Below the pieces are notes generated by a model, which did no database searches, was not told the DNA's origin, and worked only from the letters and a program-made list of their open reading frames with translations. From Rhodopirellula halodulae (lineage in GTDB: Bacteria; Planctomycetota; Planctomycetia; Pirellulales; Pirellulaceae): a stretch of 64,000 nt of DNA. Numbering within the stretch: the first letter of the stretch is position 1; each line of letters starts with the position of its first letter. The DNA is taken from NCBI RefSeq assembly GCF_020966775.1, contig NZ_JAJKFV010000029.1, positions 1,543,001 to 1,607,000 of the forward strand, written 5' to 3'. Both the position numbers and the translations under genes were made by a program. This document shows positions 16,528-24,885 of the stretch, one piece after another.

Positions 16528-17883
16528 TCAGTTTCGAAGCAATTCCTGGATGCCGTAGGTGAAGAATGTTCCGAGGCTAAAGTTCAGCAGTTCTTCTTCA
16601 CACTTGTATTGCAGGATGAGTGTGTCGCCGGGTTGCACCAACGGTCGGCTACGCGGATCGTTGACGGCTCGGGCAAGATCAACCTCGATGGCAACCTGGC
16701 CGTTGCATGGTGTTTGGCGAAGGACATAGAGCATCCCTGGAGGAACGCCACCGACCGAGCGTGCTCCGCCGAGTCCTCCAATCCCACCTCCGCCGCCGGC
16801 TTGGCCGATTCCGCCTCCGGCAATCGCCATGGCTCCGAGGACGTCCAAGTCGTAGTCACGTGGCAGTGGAAATTCACCACCGGGGAGCAATCCACCGGTA
16901 TAGAACACTTCGGTCTCACGATTTTCGATGTAAACGATGTCACCGTCTTGCAGTTCAACGTCCTCTGGAGAGATGTTTGGAATCACTCCGGGCGGCAAAC
17001 GCAATGGAATACGCAGGACGGATGGGTCTTCCGGAAGTTCCGGCGGGCAAACACACGGATCCAGCATCGCATTGCGTTGGGAAGCGTAGAAGTCGCGAAC
17101 GAACTGAGCTCGTTTTCGCTTGTCCGCTTCGCTGGCTCGCAGCACCCGCACTTCGTTCTTCGCGTTCAATCCGGGTAGGCCGCCGGTCTCAACCAAGGCG
17201 TGCAAAATATCGTTTTTGTACGCGGGAAGCTTGACCAAGCCACCGCTTGCCGAATTGTCACGTCCACGGATGAATTCGCTGGACTGAGCTTGCAAATTGC
17301 GTTGGTTGTCGCCCAACCCATCTTCGCGAACCACGATAACATCGTAGGTTCGTTCTTTGATGAGCGTCACGATTGGACGAGCTTTCTCCTCGCGAAGAAT
17401 GTCGTTTTCCAGGTAGGCTTCCCGAATCTTTTCTCGGACTTGATCCAGTGTCAGTCCTTCGACTTTCAATGGAGCGATCAGAGGAAGTGAAAGCGTGCCG
17501 TCTTCCTGAACAGCGATTGGATAGCCAATCGAAGGCGGCAACGTGCTGTCTTGTTCGGGGAAGTTCACCGGAGGTGGTTCCGGTGGAGTGTTCGGTGGGT
17601 TGAAGGGCAGAACGCCTTCGATGTAGACACCCAAGATGTCGTCCGGGCCGAGTTGATATTCGCGTGGCGGTTCAAGAGCAAGGAGCGCGATGTCGACCGG
17701 CACCAAATTGTTTTTGGGGGCCGGGAAGAACTCTGGCGGTAGACGGTGGGCAGGCACTCCGTCAATGGGTTGAGTCAGTGTTGAGCAACCGGTCAACGAA
17801 GCGACCAGAGACGCGGCGACGCCGAGGCCTACCGAGTTGCGAATGTGCTTCCACAAACGCGTTTGAAAAAGGTTGGTGTTCAT
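16528..17883 (-). CDS. Polysaccharide biosynthesis/export outer-membrane lipoprotein (Wza/KpsD-like, SLBB)
   Basis: 451 residues. Signal peptide with lipobox LTGC (Cys33). The export domain begins REYQLGPDDILGVYIEG and continues with IGYPIAVQEDGTLSLPLIAPLKVEGLTLDQV, which is the Poly_export and first SLBB pattern. IVTLIKERTYDVIVVRE and a second SLBB region, with ELQDGDIVYIENRETEVFYTGG, follow. Two low-complexity inserts stand out: a proline-rich stretch at about 95-115 and a glycine-rich stretch at about 355-370. Family members form the outer-membrane channel for capsule or exopolysaccharide. The neighbours, a lipoprotein and a WecA-like transferase across a divergent gap, fit an exopolysaccharide locus. 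Confidence 0.88.
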   Translation of the reverse strand: MNTNLFQTRLWKHIRNSVGLGVAASLVASLTGCSTLTQPIDGVPAHRLPPEFFPAPKNNLVPVDIALLALEPPREYQLGPDDILGVYIEGVLPFNPPNTPPEPPPVNFPEQDSTLPPSIGYPIAVQEDGTLSLPLIAPLKVEGLTLDQVREKIREAYLENDILREEKARPIVTLIKERTYDVIVVREDGLGDNQRNLQAQSSEFIRGRDNSASGGLVKLPAYKNDILHALVETGGLPGLNAKNEVRVLRASEADKRKRAQFVRDFYASQRNAMLDPCVCPPELPEDPSVLRIPLRLPPGVIPNISPEDVELQDGDIVYIENRETEVFYTGGLLPGGEFPLPRDYDLDVLGAMAIAGGGIGQAGGGGGIGGLGGARSVGGVPPGMLYVLRQTPCNGQVAIEVDLARAVNDPRSRPLVQPGDTLILQYKCEEELLNFSLGTFFTYGIQELLRN

Positions 17884-17957
17884 CCTTGAACTCTCGAAAT
17901 GTGCAATCGGGTGCTTGGTCGCCCGGACTGGTCAATGGTTGAGGTACGATCAGAAAA

Positions 17958-18956
17958 TCAATCAAACAAGAATTGCATCGATTGATTCTTCGCAGGCGTT
18001 TCGACTGCTGGTTCCGCGTCGGCCGATTTGTCTGGTCGGCCAAAGATTTCTTCAATCACGGAGTCGATTTCATCTTGGGTCGGTTCCGCGATATTCGTGC
18101 TCACCGGCGTTTGCGTCTCTTTCGGGACGAGATCAACAGGCGTCTCGGAGAACTCGGCCGGAAGATCGCTCAATGAAGTGCTCGGACCCGCATCGTCGTT
18201 GTCCAGTGGCAGTGTCTTCATCGAGAATGGATCGTCGGTCGCTGGAGCCTGCACTGGGACTGGCGGAACGATCTTTTCAAACGTCTCTTTGGCTGGCTTC
18301 GGTGGATCGATCGCGTCTTCGATGGTGACTTTGCCAGGTACCAGCGTTTCTCCCTCACCAAGTTGAATCCCTGGCGGAAGTGCTGTCGGCGTTGTCACCA
18401 CTGGGGCCGCGGCAGGAGTTGGTGCCATCGATCCGGTCATCGGCGGATGGGCCGGTCGCGTCGGTGTTTGGATGCGAATCTGGTTGTAGAAGGCGATGCC
18501 GTCTTCTTCAGCAGCTTTCACGCCGAGAGGGAAACCTTCGAACCAAGCGTTGACGGCGCTCTGGCCGTCACCAGACTGGTGTTTCCAACCCCAGTAGTGC
18601 GGAGACACGACCGCCGGCGTACAACCGGAACCTCCCGTGGCAACGTCGATGTAGCCATCGATGAAGCCTTTGCGTAGGTCCTTCATGTGACGGTGATTCT
18701 TGTAGCAGTGAGCGTGACGCAACCAAGCTTTGGTAGCCATGACTTTGTTGCGATGCGAGACCATGAAGTCGTCGATGCAGTCACTGCGAGTGAGCTTGGA
18801 TTGCAGCCCACCCATGATCGTGCATCCAGTCAGTCCACTGGTCAGGACGCCAGCCACAAGGCTCGCAAGAAAGGCTCGTTGAGCCTGTCGTCGAAGGGCC
18901 GTACGCCGACACTGTTTCGGGCGGACGGAGTCGTCATGTCGTTTAAGCTGGGTCAT
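17958..18956 (-). CDS. Planctomycete lipoprotein of unknown function
   Basis: 332 residues. Basic N-terminus (CRRTALRRQAQRAF) then a hydrophobic segment and lipobox LTGC (Cys45). The folded part (about residues 55-165) is unusually rich in His, Trp and Tyr (WLRHAHCYKNHRHMKDLRKGF, SPHYWGWKHQ). The second half is proline/threonine-rich and probably disordered. The ATG is preceded by GGGGAG at 8 bases. It lies 74 bp upstream of the Wza-like gene on the same strand, so the pair is likely one operon with a role at the envelope. I do not recognise a named family beyond similar planctomycete proteins. Confidence 0.7.
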   Translation of the reverse strand: MTQLKRHDDSVRPKQCRRTALRRQAQRAFLASLVAGVLTSGLTGCTIMGGLQSKLTRSDCIDDFMVSHRNKVMATKAWLRHAHCYKNHRHMKDLRKGFIDGYIDVATGGSGCTPAVVSPHYWGWKHQSGDGQSAVNAWFEGFPLGVKAAEEDGIAFYNQIRIQTPTRPAHPPMTGSMAPTPAAAPVVTTPTALPPGIQLGEGETLVPGKVTIEDAIDPPKPAKETFEKIVPPVPVQAPATDDPFSMKTLPLDNDDAGPSTSLSDLPAEFSETPVDLVPKETQTPVSTNIAEPTQDEIDSVIEEIFGRPDKSADAEPAVETPAKNQSMQFLFD

Positions 18957-19579
18957 ATTGCCGGCTCCCCTAGCGGCGGATCTTTCTGGATCGCACGACT
19001 CGTACGTGCAACGGTTCCAGTCGCCATCTTGCCCCCCAAAACTGGCTGCAACGGCTTGCGGAATTGGGGTCGTACCGATCGCAGCGATTGTGCTAGCGAG
19101 CGATGTCCCCGCACTGTTTATCGCCTGTTCAGTGGTTTCGGTTTAGCCAAATGTGCACGAAATGGGGGTGCTGCTAGTCCGAGCGGTTAGTGAAGCTATT
19201 CCGGGGGGCGAGTCTCGGTATCGTTCCTGTTTTCGTTTCAGATGCGGATGTACCGGGGATTCTGGGGCCAAGGCTCCCCCTTTCCGGATGCCTTGAATCT
19301 TGAACGATTCGGCGAACAATGCGTTTTGCAACGATTGGCAATCTATTTTTCGTCCGTCGACGGTGAACTTTTCATGAGCGAAGGAATGCTCTGCGGCGCT
19401 GATTGCGTAAGATGAGATCGTTCCGATATCGCTGACTAGAATAGCGAGCTAGAGTTTTCGGCACCGTGTCATGTGGGGCGTCCCGGTTCTGTGAAACTCA
19501 AAGTCGGGAGTGTTCAATCTGTCGTTGAACAGGTTTTGATTTGCTCTCGCGTCTCTTCTCTGTATTTGAATCGACCAAG
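18957..19579. other. Divergent regulatory region between lipoprotein and WecA-like genes
   Basis: About 620 bp with no supportable gene. It must carry promoters in both directions. The only clear structure is the inverted repeat listed at 19511-19531. Confidence 0.5.
19511..19531. repeat. Inverted repeat TGTTCAA-N7-TTGAACA
   Basis: Perfect 7-bp arms separated by 7 bp, 49 bp before the chosen start of the WecA-like gene. It could be an operator for a dimeric regulator or a small leader hairpin; it is followed by GGTTTTGATTTGC. Confidence 0.4.
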
Positions 19580-21157
19580 ATGACAACACTGATCCTCATC
19601 ACGCTCACCACAGCATTCGCCTCCATGCTGTTGCTCGTCCCTTTGGTACGGGCCGGCGCAATTCGTGTGGGATTGGTCGATAACCCGGATGCAGAACGCA
19701 AGTTGCACGCAAGGCCGATCGCCCTCGCAGGAGGTTTGGCCGTGTTCATCGCGACCGGAATCGCTTTTGTTACGGGGGTCGCTTACGAAAGTGGCTGGCA
19801 AGAGTTCGAGAAATTGACCCAAATTTCGTCTCGATGGTACGTGCTCTTGGGGGCGTCCACGGCGATCTTGGTGGTGGGATTGATCGACGACAAGTGGGCA
19901 CTGCGAGGGCGTCAGAAATTGCTCGCTCAGGTCGTGATCTCGATGATTGTCGTTGGCAGCGGCACCGTGATGAATTCGGTTTCACTGTTTGGTTGGGACA
20001 TCCCGCTGGGAATCTTCGCGATTCCAGTCAGCGTTCTTTGGTTGCTGCTGTCAATCAACGCTTTGAACTTGTTGGACGGCGCCGATGGAATGGCAACAAC
20101 CGTCGGGGCTTTCGTCTGCGGTGGTTTAGCTTTGCTGAGCGCGTCGAGCGCCCATTCGCCTTCAACCGCGATCGCAGCCACTGCACTGTGCGGTGCTCTC
20201 ATCGGTTTCCTCGTATTTAACCGACCACCCGCTTCGATCTTTCTTGGAGACGCGGGCAGCATGATGATTGGTTTGATGGTCGGTGTCTTGGCGATGTGGT
20301 GTTCGCTCAAGGAGTCTGCCGTATTGGTAGCCGCTCCGGTCGCAATTCTTGTTTTGCCACTGTTTGACTCAACCGCAGCGATTGTTCGTCGCTGGATGAC
20401 CGGCCGCAGCATGTACGCGACGGATCGAGGACATTTGCACCATTTGCTGAGCGAAAAATTTGGACCAAACGGAATGCTGATGGTGGTGGCTGGGCTGTGT
20501 ACCTTCAGTTCTGCTATTGCAATCTTGTCGGTCAAGTTTCAGCAGGAATGGCTGGTTCCGATTGGTGCCATCGGTGTACTTGGGTTTCTCGTCCTGACAC
20601 GAACCTTTGGTCATTCCGAATGCCGGTTGCTACTCGGCCGGGTTTATCACTTTGCACATTCTTTTGCTGTCCGACCACAACAATGCGATTCATCGAAGCA
20701 GCTGCGGACGGTGAAGCTTCAAGGCGAAGGATGCTGGGAACCCGTATGGGAGCCGCTGGTCGAATTTGCGAAGGTTCACGATTTTGCGAAAGTGCAGATT
20801 GACGCAAACATGGCTTGGTTGCACGAAGGTTATCACGCAACTTGGCAAAGTGTTCGTCTACCTGAGAAAGCGTTCCAGAACGTTGTTCGTATTCCTCTGT
20901 ATGCAACTCGACCCGGCGATGATGAGGCCGTGCCAATTGGGAAAGTCGAGGTGATCACTAACTCAACGACCGACTCGCTGGTGCATCTCGGATACTTCTT
21001 GGAGCATGTGGAGGAGTTGCAGACGCAGGTTCATCATCTGGTAGACAAGCTGAATGTCCTTCGATCTCGAAAAGCCACATCTGATCAAGCTGGCCAATCG
21101 ACGGATGCTGTCGCTAAACCACTTGCGAACGAAGTTGAAGCAGCGACGACTAGCTGA
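19580..21157 (+). CDS. MraY/WecA-type undecaprenyl-phosphate glycosyl-1-phosphate transferase with soluble C-terminal extension
   Basis: 525 residues. The first about 350 residues are a polytopic glycosyltransferase family 4 core: VDNPDAERKLHARPIALAGG, GLIDDKWALRGRQKL with the DD pair, NALNLLDGADGM, FLVFNRPPASIFLGDAGSMMIG and the His motif DRGHLHHLL. Such enzymes start lipid-linked sugar synthesis (WecA/TagO: UDP-GlcNAc to undecaprenyl phosphate). The C-terminal about 175 residues are soluble, with no motif I know, and end in a short helical stretch. ATG 19580 was chosen over an upstream TTG. Its proximity to the export genes suggests exopolysaccharide or O-antigen-like synthesis. Confidence 0.88.
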   Translation: MTTLILITLTTAFASMLLLVPLVRAGAIRVGLVDNPDAERKLHARPIALAGGLAVFIATGIAFVTGVAYESGWQEFEKLTQISSRWYVLLGASTAILVVGLIDDKWALRGRQKLLAQVVISMIVVGSGTVMNSVSLFGWDIPLGIFAIPVSVLWLLLSINALNLLDGADGMATTVGAFVCGGLALLSASSAHSPSTAIAATALCGALIGFLVFNRPPASIFLGDAGSMMIGLMVGVLAMWCSLKESAVLVAAPVAILVLPLFDSTAAIVRRWMTGRSMYATDRGHLHHLLSEKFGPNGMLMVVAGLCTFSSAIAILSVKFQQEWLVPIGAIGVLGFLVLTRTFGHSECRLLLGRVYHFAHSFAVRPQQCDSSKQLRTVKLQGEGCWEPVWEPLVEFAKVHDFAKVQIDANMAWLHEGYHATWQSVRLPEKAFQNVVRIPLYATRPGDDEAVPIGKVEVITNSTTDSLVHLGYFLEHVEELQTQVHHLVDKLNVLRSRKATSDQAGQSTDAVAKPLANEVEAATTS

Positions 21158-23270
21158 TTGAGGAGTCGGGGATTTTAGGCTGAGGCCGTTGGTTCCGAGT
21201 GCTCCAATGAATGATCGCGACTCCGATGGCGACGCAAATTGCTGCAATGGCCAGCCACTGAGGAGGGAGGTGCTTGGATCCATCGGCATCGCTCAGGCCG
21301 AGAAACGCTAACTGTTCGTGATAGCGGGCGGCAAGTTCAAGCATCCCGTTGTGAGCGAAGTGCAAGACGATCCCAGGCCAGACGCTGCCGGTCCGATATG
21401 CCACCCACCCCAGCAGCACTCCTAGCAACGTGGTTGGAAGAAAACGCTCGACCAGCAACGTGCTTCCTACGAAGACGTGAAAGAGTCCGAAAAGCACGGC
21501 GGTGACCGTGATGGTCGTCCAAGGCTTCAGCTTCGACCGAAAGGCGGAAAAGAGATAGCCGCGGAAACACAGTTCTTCGATGATCGCTGGCGTTGCTGCC
21601 ATCGTGATCAATAGCAGCCATGGTGGGACCGTTTTCCACTTATCGAGTAAGGAACGGGTTTTTTCGATTTGGTCATCAGACAGCAGGGCGAATCCCCACT
21701 GGTCTGCCAAAACCAACGCCTCATGAGCAAATGCCCATGCGCCGCCCGCCAGCACAAGGGCACCCAAGTAGGCGAAGGCGGGAGATTTTGCCAAACGATA
21801 GGTCGTTTTGTACCGATGCCGCCCAATGAAGGTTGCTGCCAGCGGTATCAGGCCGAACACCAAAATCAGGCTCACTGCATTGAGGATTAGCTGGCTGCTA
21901 ACAGAAATTTGATCGGAAGCTAGTCGCAGCCACTGCATCAACCCGTTTGAAACAACGAATGACGCGGGAAGCAAGAGAGCGATTGTTAGCGAGGCTTCGT
22001 TGATGTTTGGCTGCGGTGTGAAGGAACTCGGCCGCTGCAAGATTGAACCGATCGATTTTTGGCTCGTTCGTTCGACAGCGTCGCTGCCAAAAAGTCTTGC
22101 GGCGATCCCAAGTGTCGCGGCGGCGTAGAGAATAGTGCTCACAATTGCGATCAACGCGCCGGTGGAAGCGGCTGTGCCCGACAAAATGTCTCGCGCGAGC
22201 AGCACAATGTTCAACAGCGGGGCGACAGCGAGCGGACCGTCCAAACTGATACCCGGCATCAAGGAAAGCATCGCCGGTCCCAGCGAGAGCAACATGACGG
22301 GGATTAGATACGCCTGAGCCTCCTTGAACGACTTCGCGAAACTGGTGAGCGAAAGAAGCAACGCTGAGAAGAAACAGCTGAACAACACCAGCAAGCCGAA
22401 TACTTGGACAATTTGCGCGATTCCAATGCCCGCGTTCTCGCCAGCCAGGATGCTTCCTAAACCGGTGACCTTGATCGTCACAAACATTGCGATGAGGTTG
22501 GCCATGGCGGTTAGGAATGCCACGCTCACCACCGCGATGTACTTCGCGAGCAGGAGCCACCAGCGGGGAACCGGAGAAGCCATGAGTGCTTCCATGGTGC
22601 CACGTTCCCGCTCGCCAGCCGTCAGGTCGATTGCCGGATAGACTGCCCCTGTGATGGTCATGAGTACCAACACCAATGGGATGACGGTGCCCAAAATCGA
22701 CCCTGAGTTTGCTTCTCCAATGCTTCGAATACGAAGGTCAATCGAGTGGAAAGTCGGATCGATCCGCTGGATGATTTGGGTGGCTTGTGAGAGCTGCAGC
22801 CAATGGAGGCGTTCGGTCAAAATGCGTTGAGCGTTCTGGCTCGCTTGGTCGCCGTTGTAAGAAATGATCTCCAAAGCTGACGGGGATTCATCGCTTTGCT
22901 GAAACATGACCGCCAGATCGAGCAGATTGTTCGATAGAGCTTCCTCCGCCGACATGTTTTCTGGAACCACGACTTCAAATTTCGCCAAGCGACCACCGTT
23001 GACTTCTAAGATCGCATCGGGAGGCGTGCTGCGCGGATCATTCAGAAGTGATTGAAGGACCTGCTGCTCTTCGAAGTCAGAAACGCCGACCATGAAAGGT
23101 TTCTCGGCCGGCATTCCCGAGGAAAGCAAAAAGCGATTGAGTGCCATGCTCAATAACGGATACACGAGCAAAGGCATCATTACCAAGGTTAGCATGGTGC
23201 GACGGTCGCGAAGCGTTTCTCGCAACTCTTTCAACGCCAGCCGTCCCAGTCGGGACCAAGTCAAAATCAC
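21150..23270 (-). CDS. ABC-2 type permease fused to a CPBP intramembrane protease
   Basis: 706 residues. The N-terminal half (about 1-430) is a NatB/ABC-2-like permease: a membrane segment at about 25-45, a large extracytoplasmic loop (about 50-225), then a cluster of membrane helices including ERGTMEALMASPVPRWW. The C-terminal part (about 490-700) is a CPBP/CAAX-protease domain with the EExxxR motif in IIEELCFRGYL (about 560), FGLFHVFVGS and the final His-containing WPGIVLHFAHNG. The downstream end overlaps the WecA-like gene by 8 bp, and the start overlaps the ATPase gene by 4 bp. Related NatAB systems export sodium; the substrate here is unknown. Confidence 0.88.
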   Translation of the reverse strand: MILTWSRLGRLALKELRETLRDRRTMLTLVMMPLLVYPLLSMALNRFLLSSGMPAEKPFMVGVSDFEEQQVLQSLLNDPRSTPPDAILEVNGGRLAKFEVVVPENMSAEEALSNNLLDLAVMFQQSDESPSALEIISYNGDQASQNAQRILTERLHWLQLSQATQIIQRIDPTFHSIDLRIRSIGEANSGSILGTVIPLVLVLMTITGAVYPAIDLTAGERERGTMEALMASPVPRWWLLLAKYIAVVSVAFLTAMANLIAMFVTIKVTGLGSILAGENAGIGIAQIVQVFGLLVLFSCFFSALLLSLTSFAKSFKEAQAYLIPVMLLSLGPAMLSLMPGISLDGPLAVAPLLNIVLLARDILSGTAASTGALIAIVSTILYAAATLGIAARLFGSDAVERTSQKSIGSILQRPSSFTPQPNINEASLTIALLLPASFVVSNGLMQWLRLASDQISVSSQLILNAVSLILVFGLIPLAATFIGRHRYKTTYRLAKSPAFAYLGALVLAGGAWAFAHEALVLADQWGFALLSDDQIEKTRSLLDKWKTVPPWLLLITMAATPAIIEELCFRGYLFSAFRSKLKPWTTITVTAVLFGLFHVFVGSTLLVERFLPTTLLGVLLGWVAYRTGSVWPGIVLHFAHNGMLELAARYHEQLAFLGLSDADGSKHLPPQWLAIAAICVAIGVAIIHWSTRNQRPQPKIPDSSIS

Positions 23271-24025
23271 GCGAGGTCCTCAGTTCCAGCAGTTGTTTCT
23301 TGTTGCATCAGGTCGACAAACATGTCCACCAAGTGTTCTCGCCCTGTTTGTGACCGCAGGTCCGAGAGAGAACCGCGGTAGCGGATTCTACCTTGATGAA
23401 GCAGGCCGAATTGGTCGCAAAGGCGTTCGGCTTCGTCCAGTCGGTGAGTGCACACGACCACCGCTTTTCCGGCGGATCGAAGATGTTCGATGTATTCGAA
23501 GATCGTTTGCACACCCACCACGTCCAGCCCACGAGTGGGTTCGTCCAGCAGCATGACTGGAGGATCATGGATCAATCCGCGGACAAGTGTGACTCGTTGA
23601 CGTTGGCCGGTGCTCAATCCGCCTGAACGTCGATCCAGTAGAGGTTGAATCTGCATGACCTCTGCGAGTTCCTGCAGACGCGTCGCTGCCAGTGACGGAT
23701 CGACGCCATAAAGGTCGGCAAAATAAAGCAGCATCTCGCGAACGGTCAGCCATGGGTAAACGCCGTCGCTCGCTGAGACAAATCCAAGTTTGGACTTGGC
23801 TAAGAATGGATCCGAAGAAGTGCGGATCCCGGCGACCTCGGCAAATCCTTCGTCCGGTTCTAGCAAACCCAGCACCATCCGGAGCGTGGTCGTCTTGCCA
23901 GCGCCGTTGGGACCCAGCAGTCCAAATACTTCGCCGGGCGAAACCTTCAAGGAAAGACCGTCCACCGCCAGGACCGTTCCGCTCTCGATCGAAAAACGTT
24001 TCGTAAGCGAATCGATCTGGAGCAT
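23267..24025 (-). CDS. ABC transporter ATP-binding protein (NatA-like)
   Basis: 252 residues. Walker A GPNGAGKT (39-46), Q-loop region, signature LSTGQRQRV, Walker B VMLLDEPTRGLD, and switch His in CTHRLDEAERL. The close resemblance to NatA-type subunits and the 4-bp overlap with the permease/CPBP gene make a two-gene exporter. Start ATG 24025; upstream in-frame codons would add unconserved residues. Located downstream of a histidine phosphatase gene but separated by about 100 bp. Confidence 0.93.
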   Translation of the reverse strand: MLQIDSLTKRFSIESGTVLAVDGLSLKVSPGEVFGLLGPNGAGKTTTLRMVLGLLEPDEGFAEVAGIRTSSDPFLAKSKLGFVSASDGVYPWLTVREMLLYFADLYGVDPSLAATRLQELAEVMQIQPLLDRRSGGLSTGQRQRVTLVRGLIHDPPVMLLDEPTRGLDVVGVQTIFEYIEHLRSAGKAVVVCTHRLDEAERLCDQFGLLHQGRIRYRGSLSDLRSQTGREHLVDMFVDLMQQETTAGTEDLA

Positions 24026-24122
24026 CAGTACGAATCCATTTCGGAATCGGCGAACAAGTGGCGGAGAGCAGACACGGTTACGCACGTGCAACCCGTTTGG
24101 GTCTGCGTTCTTCTGCTCAAAA

Positions 24123-24875
24123 TCACGACAAAGCGGAAGTGTGTCCGGTGACCAAACGATCCGGCAGATGCTTCACACTGTTCAGAGATGTCAATTTCCA
24201 GCCTTCCGCGGACCATTGTAGGGTCGTGATCGACGTGTTTGGGATTGGACCGATCTCATCGGTTTCCACATGGTCCACGAAGATTTGCGAAAGCATTTCG
24301 CGCAGAAAGTCCGCATGCGCCACCAACGCGACTTGGTTGGCTGGCCGTTCCACGTCTGCCTCCAATGGAGAAGGTGGGAATGTCTGCTCCAAGCGATGGA
24401 TAACATCCGTCGCCCTGGTCTGCATTTCGGGTAGGGTTTCGCGGTCGCGTCCCCACCAACCTTCCGGAACGATCTCGCGATCGATGTCTACGGGATGAAG
24501 TGTTTCGCCAGGGATGTTTTCGTTCAATGCATCAAAGAACGATTCGATCTGGTTGCGGCCAAAGCCAGGAGCACCCGAAAAGTTGCCTTCGTGGTGACCG
24601 TTGTAACAGCCGCCGTTTTCGAACACGTTGTGCCAAACGGCGATCGGGAAGCGGGACGCTGAATCCGAACGGTGTTTGAGGATTGATTCCGTCGTCTGGA
24701 GCGTGCGACGGAATGGGCTGGTGATCAGATGCCCAATCTCCCATTCGGACATCCATTTCCCAAGATGCTCAGCTTGGATTCGTCCGCGAGCGGTGATCGA
24801 TGGGTCGCACACCCGAGCGTGGGCAGGCTTCGCATTGTTTTCGCTTTCCGCGTGACGAATCAAAAGCAGTTGCAT
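24123..24875 (-). CDS. Histidine phosphatase (phosphoglycerate mutase-like) family protein
   Basis: 250 residues. The RHG-type catalytic motif is at the N-terminus (LLIRHAESENN, His8), followed by ITARGRIQAEHLG and LITSPFRRTLQT with the second catalytic arginine. The second histidine lies in ALVAHADFLREML, and the family's glutamate is probably in the central acidic region. The family covers cofactor-dependent phosphoglycerate mutases and broad phosphatases; the length and sequence do not point to a true glycolytic mutase. The start is 10 bp beyond the typA stop, so it is probably co-transcribed after typA. Confidence 0.82.
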   Translation of the reverse strand: MQLLLIRHAESENNAKPAHARVCDPSITARGRIQAEHLGKWMSEWEIGHLITSPFRRTLQTTESILKHRSDSASRFPIAVWHNVFENGGCYNGHHEGNFSGAPGFGRNQIESFFDALNENIPGETLHPVDIDREIVPEGWWGRDRETLPEMQTRATDVIHRLEQTFPPSPLEADVERPANQVALVAHADFLREMLSQIFVDHVETDEIGPIPNTSITTLQWSAEGWKLTSLNSVKHLPDRLVTGHTSALS

Positions 24876-24885
24876 CGGATCGGGC

